NCBI GenBank assembly: GCA_016508695.1
Contig: VNKQ01000014.1
Location: 310,001-374,000 of the forward strand
Reading direction: 5' to 3'
From: Hyphodiscus hymeniophilus
Lineage: Eukaryota; Ascomycota; Leotiomycetes; Helotiales; Hyphodiscaceae
DNA length: 64,000 nt
Below are positions 44,971 through 57,000 of the stretch, in pieces (the first letter of the stretch is position 1; the number at the start of each line of letters is the position of its first letter). The position numbers and the translations under genes are program-made. A model generated the notes under the pieces. The model did not search any database. It had not been told where the DNA came from and worked only from the letters and a program-made list of their open reading frames with translations.

Positions 44971-47900
44971 TTAAGTTTGATTAAAATAAATTTATAGTCA
45001 CCCGATAACTTTATATTAGACGCTAAGACGTCCTTATTAAGGAATAAGAGCCTATAGCGTAAAACGTTAAATACTAAGATATAACGTATTTTAAAAGAGA
45101 TATTTGTACGATAGTAATATATAAAAGCCAAGCTAACTAAAACGCGGGCCGCCTTAAATAACTAGAAAGCCGAAAGATTATAAAAAGACACTAGATTTAA
45201 TACCCTTATAAGCGCCCTAATAAGAAGCCTAATCGAGTTATTAAAAGTAGCGTCTTTCTCGAACTCTAATAAAGAACCTTTAGTCCCTAGAAGCTAAAAG
45301 CCGCTAATATAAAACGGTCGGGTAAAGACTTTTCGAGATTATTTCTTAAGACTTAGAAGTTTATATTGCGTTTACTTTATAGTAAAACTAACGCTCTTTA
45401 TAGATTATTATTAGGATACTATTTACGATACTCTTTTATTATGCGAATAAGCCCGGATACGATATTTTTAGGAAAAGGGAAGCCCTATACTCGGAAAGGA
45501 CCCCGAAGCTTTCTTTATATAGCTTAATAAGATCTTTATAAATAGTAACGAGCGCGCAAAGGCTTTAAAGTAACTTACTAGTATAAAGTACTCCTTAAGA
45601 TAGCCTTAATATAAGTATTAGCTAGAATTCGATAAGCTCTTACTTAGTTTTAGTAGAGAAAGCTAGAATAATAACGCAAAAATTAGTTACTTTCGAAATA
45701 CATTTTTAAACCCTACTCGAATATATATGGCCTTTATAATTAAAAAGATAGACTATTACGAGTTCTCTAAAAAGGTAAAACGAATTATAACTAATCTCGA
45801 AGAAATAGACTAATTTAAAGTATCTAATAGAAAATAAAAAGAGAAGAACTAAAACTTTATATTAAAAACAATAGTAACTATACGTTTATACGATTACTTT
45901 ATAACGACGAGAATAGATATAGAAGAAGATATAATAATAGCCTTAACTTATATAAGTAATAACTATAAAAAAAGTACTAAGGGTCGCAAGAACCTTAAAG
46001 GGAAATAAAGGGCTAAGTAAGTAAAAGAGACAAAAAGAGATAAGTACTATAAAAAAAGGCTTTATTTCTATTATAAAGCATCTAAATACTACGTTTGAGA
46101 TTACTTATATACCCTAGTAATATAGCCTACTAAGATAAATATAGTCGAAACTAGATTATTATTAAAAGATAACAATAAAACGTTAAAGCCCGGCTCTTTT
46201 AAATTAGGAAAAGAATAACTCTCGGTTAAAGTTAAGACCCGAGAGTAAATAAAGTATTAGCAAAGGAATAAAAGAGGGTTAAAGAAGTTATAAATAGAAA
46301 CCTTATATATATAAACGTAATTCTTTAGAAAACCTTTAAAACTTTTACTCTTATTAATAAAGGTTACTAATACTATACTATTATAAACAAAGCCCTTATA
46401 AAAGGCCTTAGCCTTATATACGTTAGTTATAAAAGCCGTAAAGTAAAAGAAGCCTTTATAGCTATATAAAAGTTAAAGATTATAAGAGTAATCGCACTTT
46501 ATATAAATATAGCCGGATTTAACTAGATAGTTTATATATATATTATATTAAACCTAATATTTCTAATAATCTTAGGGAATCCGTAAAAGACATATAATAA
46601 AATTAAGACTATACTTAAAAAATAGCGGTTCTATTATAGTATAGTAAGGAAATAAGTATAAGAAGAGTATTATTATTATAATCGCAAGGATAATAGAGGT
46701 TTTATATCGATAGTTATTATAACTTTAAAGGATATTAAAAAAGCTTTAGAGACGAAAGAAGAACTTACTCTAAAGTAATTATAAGACAAGCTACCTTTAG
46801 AACTTCGAGACTTAGCTTTACTATTTTTAAAGCGAGTAGTAAATAAACTAGCTCTCTACTAGCTAAGTATCGATTACTAGATCGAAGTTTATAAATAACT
46901 AGACGGATCCCTAACTACCCTCTTATAAGGCCTACTTTATAATATATTTAAAGACAAATTATTAATATTATATAAGTTACTAGACGACTTATAAGAAAAG
47001 GGATATATTCGACTAAGTATATTAGAAGTAGCGGCTCTTATACTTTTTATATAGAAACCTAAGGGTAGCTTAAGGTTTTACTACAATTATCGAGCGCTAA
47101 ACGCAATTACAAAGCTAGATTAGTACCTATTACTATTAATATTAGAGACCTTACGAAACCTTACGGATATTAAGTAGCTAACAAAAGTTAACGTAGTCTC
47201 TACCTTTTATAAGATTTAAATAATAATAGGCTATAAATATAAGACTATATTTCGAATTAAATTTAGTTCTTTTAAATAGCTAGTATATTCTTTTAAATTA
47301 TTAAGGGCTCTAGCGACTTTTTAGTAATATATTAATAGTTTATTACGAAAATAGCTCGATAACTTTATTTCGGCTTATATAAATAATATTTTAATTTACT
47401 TAAATAGTTCTAAAGAAGACTATATATAGAAAGTATAGATTATTCTCTTAAAGTTATAAGAAAGAGGGCTATTTTTAGACTTAGCAAAGAGTAAATTCGC
47501 TTAGAAGAAGATAAAATACTTAAGATTTATTATTTATACTAATAAAAAAAGTATAAGGTTAGATTTAGAAAAAGTAAAGGCTATATAAAACTAAAAGTCG
47601 CCTAAAACGCAAAAAGAGGTTCGCCGCTTTCTCGGATTTTATAACTTTTATAGGATATTTATCCCTAACTACTTTAAGTTAACTAGGCCGCTAATAGCGC
47701 TAACTAGTAAAAAAGTATTATTTTCTTAAGGTAAACTAAAGGAGTTATTATTCTAAGAGTTATAAGACAAGTTTTATAGCGCCCTAATACTTATTACTTA
47801 AGACCCGACTCTCCCGATATTCTTAAAGACTAATTATAATAAGTTTGCGTTAATAGGCGCTCTCTTATAAGAAAAGGATAGAGTCTATTACTTAGTAGGC

Positions 47901-50900
47901 TTTTTTGCCCAAAAACTTAATAAGGCAAAAATTAATTATAATATTTATAATAAGGAAATACTCGTAATAATTATTAGTTTAAAGTTCTAGGGTCCTAAAC
48001 TAAAAACCTATAGCTCTTTTATAGTTTTTATAGACTATAAGAACCTCGAATACTTTATAATAAAAAGATATTTGTCTAAGCGTTAAATTCGATAATATAA
48101 GACTATATCTTTATTTTAGTTTACTTTAATATATTATTTAAAAGCCGAAGCTATTATACTAGACGCCTTATTATAAAAAAAGTAAGATACGTTAAGTAAG
48201 GATAATAAAGAATCGAGATTTCGTTAGTTATTATATCTAGACTACTTATAAAACTAGCCGGGAGGAGTAAAGAAAGTAGGGGTAATAGTAGCTATTATAT
48301 TAGTATAACCTCTATTTATAATATTAGTCTAGCTATTAGCTATATAGCTTTACTAAGACCCCGTATTAAAATTAGTAGAATCCTAAGGTTCTTTTTAGGA
48401 TAAAGAATTAAACGAGCTATAAGATATAACTATAAAAAAGGATATAATATATAAGACTATACTCTATATAGTTTAAGATAAAGCCCGATTATTCTTAAGC
48501 GAGATTAGAATAAAAATTTAAGTAAGCAATTATAATATTAATAGTAATAGCTATTTTCGCTATTATAATAAGTTATAAGTTCTAGGCGCCCTAATCTTAT
48601 TAGAAGCTAAATATAAAACAATAGAACCTAAAGCTCGATAAAACGATATTCTTAAAATAAAGATTATTTAGTCTATTTATAATTTACTAGTTTATAAATA
48701 CTTAAGACGGGATTTTACCGCCTTTATATTAAGACGTAGTTTCTATTAGCTATTATAATTAAGATATATAAGGCAATTCCTTAGGAATTACGATTATTAT
48801 AAAAGAAATAAAATATAGAGAGAGTATAAATACAAACTCTTAAGGCCGTTACTAGTCTCCGACTAATTCTTTTAGAAAATCTCTATAAATTTTATAATAG
48901 ACTTACTAAACTTTTAAGGAAACTATTACTTTTAGGTAATTAAAGACTAACTAAGTAAGTATATTATATTAAAAGCAATACCTAGTATAAAAGCCAAGGA
49001 GTACGCCAAAAAGTTTATAAAGTATTAGGCGCGATATTATAATATATTACGCGCGATTATAAGCGATAAAAGAATAAACTAGACGAGTACGTTTTAAAAA
49101 ACCTTTTGTTATCTTATAGGCGTATAATAGAGACTTAGCTCCGTATACTACCTATAAACTAATAAAGGCCCCGAAAGACTAAATTAAGAGGTATAAGTAT
49201 ACTTATAAAACGTTATTAATTAAGAGTAATCCGATTAGAAGAAATAGCTCCCCTTAGCTTAACTAGCGTTAAACGGGCGTTATTACGCGGCCCTTAAAAT
49301 AAGCCCTTTTTTTATAACTTATAAGTATAAGGCGCTATTTCTTATCCTATTAGAGCCAGAGCCCTAGAGTAATACTAGGGTGCCTATAATAAAGAGGGCT
49401 ATAATTTTTGTTAAAAAGATAAAGCGAATCGTTAATTTATACTAAGCAAGTATAATAGAGTTTATATAAAAGTAAGAGGATAACGCAAATAAGACTAAGA
49501 TATTAGCCCTAATTTATTATAAAGGCAATAAGGTATAGCTAGACTTTTGTAATTATTAGATAAATTAGTTAAAGAGAAGCCTCGATATTAAGTATATAAA
49601 GTATATAATAAATAAAGTCTTATCTCTAGTTTCTATTCGTTTATTTAGGATTTCTAGTAATATTTACCCGGTATTTTATATAAACCTCTTATAACCGGCG
49701 AGTTACAACCCTTTCCTAGGATAAGAGTCTAATAATATATAGCTAGAGCCCAAGTTAATTAAAACGTATAAAGAATACGCGATAAAGAAAATCTTATATA
49801 CTAGAGATAAGGTATAAGGGAAGAGAAAGGTTTAATAAGTACTTGTAAAATAATTAGAGTATTATAAACTAATATAAAAACCCTTAGAAAACCTAGTAAA
49901 TACTATTATAATAAACGACTTTAAAATAAAGTATAGAGACATTAAGACTAATAATAGTCCTAAAATAGTATAAGAGAGAAAGAAGAAAGGAAAAGGGACG
50001 GAAAGCGATTAAAATTATATAGAGTATAAGAGTTATAAAGTAAAGTCAAACGGATTATATTTGAGAAGTATAACGATATCTATTTAATTACAAAAAAAAA
50101 CTTAAAAGCCCGCTAAATTTTAGTTAGAATTAGGGATTATTATAGCGGAGCCCGAAAACAAGCGCTAAAAAGATATTACTAGCGCTATATAGTAGTTAGT
50201 AATAGAAAACGAGCGGAAAACGTTAACTTACGCCTAGCCTTACTAAGCGACTATATTCGTTACTATAATAGTAACCTCGGAAGCTAAGGGATTAAGAACT
50301 AATAGTTAATAAGAGAAAATAAGTAAAGTATAATTAATATACGCAAAGAGAAGACTAATAGCCTATAAAGGCCTTAAAGCCTTCTAGGCTTTAAAGACCT
50401 TTATAAGATCCTTATAAGTATCGTCGCTAAAACTATTATTAACTAATAAAAAACACCCGAAGACTAATAGAAAACTTATATAGTAATATTAGTAGCGCGG
50501 GTCTAAATAATATAAGTAATATAAGCTATTACTAGGCTATAATATAGTTAGCGACTATTTCCAAGCGGAACCCGATTAAAACTTATAAGTTTTTATAATT
50601 TTTACGCTTATAAGTATAAATAATATAAAAACGGGAGTAATTAAACTACGAAAGTTAGTAATATCCGAGCGAAAAGGAGCGGAGTTTAACTTATATCTTA
50701 GTCGATATAATTAATACTAAAAAAGGTATAGCTAATATAATAAATAATAATAGATATTTAATTTTAGTTAGTATTATTTAGGGTTTATACTATATATAAG
50801 GGTAAAACGGTATTCGGCTCTTTATACTAAATATCGACTTACTTTACTATTATTATTATTATCTAGAGAAGAAGGAAACTAAAGAAGAAAAGTTAGAGGT

Positions 50901-51196
50901 AATTATCTTATAAGCGATAATAATAATAAAAAGCGATAAGTAATAGAATTAAAAAGAAATCGCAATAAAAGTAAATAAGTTTATATAATAATATACGGAT
51001 TTAGTCTTTAAAAGACTAAAACCCGATAAATTCGACCCGGGATAAGTAATATAGCCTTATTATTAAACTCGATTTAGGAGAATAGTAATAAAGGCAAATA
51101 AGTTTATAGGGAATACTATTTACTATTAAGGACCGTATAAGGAAGATATTTATACTAACAAACTCTAAGAGTAAACAAGCGGGAGGAGGGGGGTAA

Positions 51197-51398
51197 TATA
51201 AGGGGCTAGCCCTAGGGGTAAGGCGCTAGTTATACTTGCGCTTACTAAGGCTAGGCGGGAGGTTATACTTACGCTTACTAAGGCTAGGCGAAAGCGCTTC
51301 TTTTCTCGCGGACCTAGCTTAGAATATTTCTCTCTCCTTTATCGAACTTACTAAATACTATAACAAACTCCTATATATACGCCGTTTGCCCCGTGACA
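51197..51398 (+). repeat. Right LTR of Gypsy element 1
   Basis: 202 bp, begins TATAAGGGGCTAGCCC and ends CCCCGTGACA. Same internal duplication as the left copy. Confidence 0.9.
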
Positions 51399-51464
51399 TA
51401 AAGAGTATTATATATAAATATAAATTCTTATTATATAAGTTATATTATTTAAAGTTATTAAGTT

Positions 51465-51560
51465 CTATTAGATTCTAGTAAGTTCTAGTAGGTTCTAGTA
51501 GTCTCTAGTAAGCCCTAGTAAGTTTTAGTAAGTTCTAGTAAGCTCTAATAAATACTTAAG
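51465..51560 (+). repeat. Decamer tandem repeat in hAT 5' region
   Basis: About nine copies of a 10-bp unit close to AGTTCTAGTA, slightly diverged, between Gypsy element 1 and the transposase start. Subterminal short repeats are common transposase-binding regions in hAT elements; here that role is inference. Confidence 0.7.
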
Positions 51561-53218
51561 CTTTAGTAATATTATAAATACCTTTCTAGAAGATTCTTAG
51601 CTTATTAATATAATTATTAATATTAATAATATATTTCTATAGAATATTCTAGAAGAATTTAAAGTAATATATAAGAAAGAAGTTATTCTCTCAAGTTAAT
51701 TTTTTCTTTCTTTATTATTATACTTTATAATCATATATTACTTACTTATTTACTTATTATTATTATTATAATAATATTTATTAAAGCTTAAGCTATATTA
51801 CTTTAAAATGTCTTATAACTCGGATTCTAGTATTAATTATAGTTCTTCTTTAGAAATATCTTCTAATAAAGACTTTAATACTACTAAATCTATTAAAGAT
51901 AAAGGAAAACAAAAAGCTAGTTTAAATATAAAAGAAAGTCAAGAATCTTTTATATCTAATACTAATAGTTTTAATTTAGAAGAAGAAAATCAAATTAATT
52001 CTTCTAATTTAAAGCTTAATAAATATAAAGCTTCAAAATATAATAAACAAGATTATATTTTACCTTCTTTTAAAGAAGAAGGAGCTTATATATTTAAGAA
52101 TAGATTATTTACTCGATCTTTATTACCTATTAATTATAATAAAGAAAGAGAAACTAAAATAGTTTGTTCTCTTTGTTCTTATAATAAAATAGTAAAATTA
52201 GAAGGTTTTCAATCTTCTAATTTTATAGTTTATTATAAAAATAAACACCCTACTATTACTACTAGTATTAAATTAGAAGATAGATTAACTAAATTAGACT
52301 TAGATAATACTTCTAAGTCTAATTTCTTTAATTTATCTTTTAATAATTCTAATAATAATAAAAGAATTAGATCTAATACTTTATTAGAGTTTATAGAAGA
52401 CGAGGCTTTATTAAAAGTTCTTAATTTTATAATAGAGAATAACTTGCCTTTTCAAGTAGCTAGTTCTTCTTCTTTTAAAGATTTATTAAATTATTATAAT
52501 AAATCTTCTCCTATTATAAATAAGCATAAACTTAAAGAGGTATTAGATAAGGTTTATAATTCTTCTTTAGAAGAATTTAAACTTAATTTAAAAGAACTTA
52601 TTAGTAATAATACTTTCTTTTCTATAGTTTTTGACGCTTAGACTTCTAATACTCAAGTTTCTTATTTTGGTTTAGTTTTAATTTATTTTAATAAAAATAA
52701 ATTAAATTATAAACTAATAGGAATCGAGGAATTAAGAGAAAGTCATACTAGTTTATATCTTTATAATTCTATTATAAAGATATTAAATTATTATAACTTA
52801 AGTCTTAAGAATATTATTTCTATTACTAGAGATAATACTTCTAATAATACTACTATTATAAATATTATTAAGAGAAATAAATTTAATATTTACGATATTA
52901 GGTATACTTCTCATATAATTAATTTAGTAGTAAACGATATTTTAAAGGATTTTACTTTAAATAAAGCTTTAGAAGAAGATCTTTCTATATTTACTAGTAA
53001 TTTTAATACTATTAATTCTAATAATATTAATATTATAAACGATTTAAATAATAATTTAAATCTTATACAAAAAATCAGAAAGATTATAGTTTCTATTAAA
53101 TATACTTAAGAACTTAAAGAGTTATTTATAAAAGGTATTAAGAGATCTAAAGCTAAAGGAGACTTACCTCTTAATTTTAATATAAAGAAAATACCTCTAG
53201 ATAATATAACTAGGTAAA

Positions 53219-53590
53219 TATAACAAACCTCGCTACCTAGTATTAGTCTTATGGGCAATTAAGTTGGGTTAAGTAGTCAGGGAAGCTATTATAGTCAAGG
53301 TCAATATAACCTTTATAGTTACTAAGTATAATATAAAAATACTATATTTGAGTTAAGCACGAAGCTTTTATTTACCTAGGAAATACTATTGCTTATATAA
53401 AACCTTCGTCCCTTATTAGACTTTCGAGGAACCCTTAGGTCTAAAACTATTAAGGTCTTAGACCGTCGAGGTCCTTTAAAGTCTATCACGTGATCCCAAG
53501 TAATACTCTACTAATGTAATCTCTACTCGTAGTTCTCTTATAGCCTAACTATCGAGCCTTAGGCTACGAGCTATTATATAGTTTATAATA
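53219..53590 (-). repeat. LTR (3') of Gypsy element 2
   Basis: 372 bp, on the plus strand from TATAACAAACC to GTTTATAATA. Pairs with 59641-60012; differences are mostly transitions. Confidence 0.9.
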
Positions 53591-53756
53591 CTAGCTCCCT
53601 TCTAGCCTAGTATAGTCCCTTACGCTAAATAGCTAAGTTTAAACTTTATAAGGTAGGCTATAGTCTTCTTTCTTTTTTATTATAACTACCGACCGAAACA
53701 AAAAGAAACTAAAACAAATTGCTCTTACTCTTCGAATCGAACGATCTAGAGACGAA

Positions 53757-54263
53757 ATGTCTCCCTATAACTACTATTATCGCTTGCGCCGTCGTTATAT
53801 TGTAGCTAGCGCTAAGTCTACTCGTTATACGGAGTATTGTCGCGTTAATCGTAAGGCGTATAACTTTTCTTTAAAGCTCCCTTTTATAAATAACTAGTTC
53901 TCGCTTGACCGTTAGTAATAGAAGTTGCGTAACGAGGAAGAGACCGCTATAGCCAAGATTCTTTGTCTTTGAAAATAGTAACGGTTACTTAATAAACGGG
54001 AAAAGGAAATAATAGTTCGGGGGATAGAAACCCTAGACGAACTAGACCGTATTAAAGCTACTGAGACAACTAAGTTAGCTCGTTAGAAAGTAGTTACTAG
54101 GTTGTTAGCCGAGGCTTCTTCCTTTCTCGAGGACCCCTCTTTAAATCCCGAGGCTTTTATTAATTTACTAGATTCGTTCTAGTCTAATATAGCTTTTTCT
54201 AGGGTTGCGACTAGAAGTAATAGAATTATTCTAAGAGATCTAGGTAGTTAAGATTTTTTGTAA
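53757..54263 (+). pseudogene. Opposite-strand ORF near the 3' end of Gypsy element 2
   Basis: On the strand opposite to gag-pol, 169 codons run from ATG (53757) to TAA (54261-54263) in one frame, interrupted only by stops at places where Trp, Gln or Arg codons would sit. The readable text is basic at the start (YYYRLRRRYIVASAKSTRY), then charged and helical (LLNKREKEIIVRGIETLDEL), then acidic/hydrophobic (SFLEDPSLNPEAFINLLDSF). Similar opposite-strand hypothetical proteins are, as far as I recall, often annotated in ascomycete genomes beside Gypsy elements; I cannot verify this here. No function is known to me. Confidence 0.6.
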
Positions 54264-54899
54264 GTTCTTATATATTATCTATTTCGCTATACCCTTTCTA
54301 CTTAATAAGGTATTCCTACTTACCCTTATTTCTTCTAATACTTATTATTCCTTTTACTTTATATACGTCTAAATCGTTTTCTAGTTAAATATTTGTATTT
54401 GTAACTACTATAGTTAATCCCTTTACTAGCTCTAATAACAATATATAAAATACTAAGTGTAACCGGGATTTTACTAGTAGTTTTAGCTAATAATTAACTA
54501 CTCTAATTTTCTTTAGAATTTTAAATAGTCCTAACTTCTTAAAGTCAAGTTTAGTACTTAGTCTTTTTATTTTGATATTTTTTCGTAAGAGGTAGACTTT
54601 ATCCCCCTCTTTAAGCGTAGGCTCCGTACTTTGCTTTTTATTTGCGTAAGTTATTATTCTTAGCCCAACGAACTAAATGTCTCTAGCTAGTTGCTCGTAG
54701 AGTTTTCGCAAGTAATTAGCTATTATAAGGGTATATTAGGCTATTTGTTTATCTTTCCTTAGTTGTCGATAAGCTTCCGGCTAATATCTATAGTTTGCGA
54801 AGAATAGTAATATTCTAATAGGCTTGCTTTTAGTACTATTATATACAAATTCTACTACTAGGAGAAGTTCTACCCAATTGTCTTAGTTATAATTAATAT

Positions 54900-57000
54900 A
54901 ACTCCTTAAATACTATTTTAACGTTTAGTTTAGTCTTTCTGTCTATCCGTCCGTTTGCAAGTAAAATGCTATAAATAGTTTGTAGTTTGCTCCTAGCTAT
55001 ACTATTAGTAATAACTAGAATTTAGAAGTAAACAATTTGTTCTTATCCGATATGATTTCGTCTAGTAAACCGTATTAGCTAATAACTATTTTGACAAATA
55101 CATATATAAGTTCTATTATACTACTTCTTTCTTTGTATAGTACAAAGTGTCCGTACTTAGTTAGTCGGTTAACGACTATCCAAATAGCGTCGTAAACGAT
55201 ATTCGTTATTAGTTCCTTAGATAATAATAATTTGATTATAAAATCGAAGGCTATTAATTTCCATGCCTTTCTAGGTACTAGGGCTAGTTATAGTAGCCTA
55301 TATAGTATATATCGATTCGGCTTACTCTTATTATACAAATTGCATTCTAAGACTTCTTTCTTTATTACCTTCCTTATCCCTAGGAAGTAATAGTCTTTTA
55401 ATAACCTTTTAAGGGTTCTATCGATACCTTAGTATCTATAGGCTAGTAATAAGTATTACGTACAAACAAACTCATTTCTTATTCTTACCGGAATATATAC
55501 TAATCCCTTATATTATAGCATCCCTTAATAGTCTATATAAAAGTCCTTCGTTAGGTTCTTAAGGATTCTAATAGCGTATTCGTCTTATCGATATACTACT
55601 TTAATTCTTATTTCTAAATCCTTATCTTTTACGATAGAGATTATAGCTAAGAGTTTGTAATTATACTTTATATCTCTATTAACTTCTTTTAGTATTGCGC
55701 AAGGCCTTTCTATTAGCTTGCTACTATATTCCTATTAGCGGCTTAGCGTATCTACTCTTGCGTTTTCTAATCCTTTTTAATACGAGATAGTAAAGTTATA
55801 TACTAAGAGTATCTTTAACTATTTGACCTATTTTCTATTAAGAATCTTTATTATAGTAAAGGTTGTAAGGTTCTTGTGGTCGGTCTATACCTAAACCTAG
55901 TATTTTAGTCCTTTAAAGTAAACTCTTTATTATTCGAATAACACGACTATAGCTAATAGCTTTTTATCGTATATATCGTAGTTAAGTTCCGCTAGTAAGA
56001 GTTTTCGTAAATAGTATATAATTAGTTTAAGCTTTCCGTCTTTATTAAGCTAACTAATTACTACTTTAATAGCGAAGTCTAATATATCCGTTTCTAAGAT
56101 AATTAGTAGTTCCGGATTAAATATAGTAAGAATAGGGGCTAATGCGAATCGAGCCTTAAGGTTATTAAAAGCTTGTTAGGCTTCTTTATTCTATTCTTAT
56201 ATTTTATCTTTTCGTGTAAGTTTTATAAGTAAGTTTGTAATTATTAAATATCCTTAAATAAATCTTTAGTAAAAGTTAGCGAATCCTAGAAAAGATTATA
56301 CTTCTTTAATAGTTTTGGGTTCTTTTTAGTTAAGTATTGTTTTTACTTTTTTAGGGTCTATTTTAATTCCGTTTCGTCTTATAATAAACTTTAGGAAAGT
56401 TACTTCTTCTTTATAAAACTTACATTTCTCTAGCTCTAGTATAAAAGGTATCTTTGCGAGCTTTTCGAGGACTTTCCTTATATGTTTAATATGTTTTGCT
56501 TTATTCTTAGAGAATATTAAGATATTATCTAAGTATATAATAACGAAGATGTCTAAGTATTTATATAAAGTATTGTTAACTAGTCGTTAGTATAATGCGG
56601 GTACGTTAGTTAATCCGAAAGGTATAACTAGGTACTCGTATAACCCGTATCGTGTTCTAAACGCTATTTTCTATTCCTCCCTTAACTTAATACATATAAG
56701 GTTATAAGCCCCTCGCATATCTAAGTAAGTAAAGAATATTATTCTTTTTAACCTATCGTGTAGTTTGTTAATTAAGGGTAATAGGTACTAATCCTTAATA
56801 GTAATACTATTAAGTTAATAATAGTCGACACAAGGTCTTAGTTTCCCGTTCTTCTTTAGTACAAATAGAAGTAGGCTTACTACCGGTAAGATTAATAGTT
56901 ATATAAATCCTTTCTTTAGATTTAAGTCGATATACTCTTTATATATAGCTAATTCCTTTACTAATAGCTAATAGATTAGTCTAAACGTAAGACTCTTTCC
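54900..57000 (-). pseudogene. Gypsy element 2 pol remnant (RT to integrase)
   Basis: Minus-strand order is RT core (about 56900-56500), RNase H region (about 56150-55800, weakly readable) and integrase (about 55210-54910). The frame is kept but crossed by many TAA/TAG codons. The second Asp of YLDD is Asn, so even a repaired frame would lack the catalytic pair. Confidence 0.75.

Larger units (their letters stand above)
44769..51398 (+). mobile_element. Ty3/Gypsy LTR retrotransposon, RIP-inactivated
   Basis: 6,630 bp with two 202-bp LTRs and a perfect 5-bp target duplication TAAAG (44764-44768 and 51399-51403). A polypurine tract (GCGGGAGGAGGGGGG) just before the right LTR sets the plus orientation. 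Translation through stops reads, in order: a gag zinc knuckle near 46063-46104 (CCHC residues turned to Tyr); reverse transcriptase at about 46920-47420 (KPKGSLRFYYNYRALN, then AYINNILIYL, where YxDD has become NN); RNase H at about 47700-48180; and integrase at about 48850-49330 (DLLNF-GNYYF-VIKD, then NKGPERLN). Order RT-RNaseH-IN is Ty3/Gypsy. Tryptophan and glutamine codons have become stops throughout, as RIP does. Confidence 0.9.

Noticed and set aside
51808..52641. 277-residue ORF as an intact separate gene
   Set aside because: It ends at a TAG replacing the Trp of the FDAWTS motif, and the homology continues in frame beyond it; it is the 5' part of the hAT transposase.
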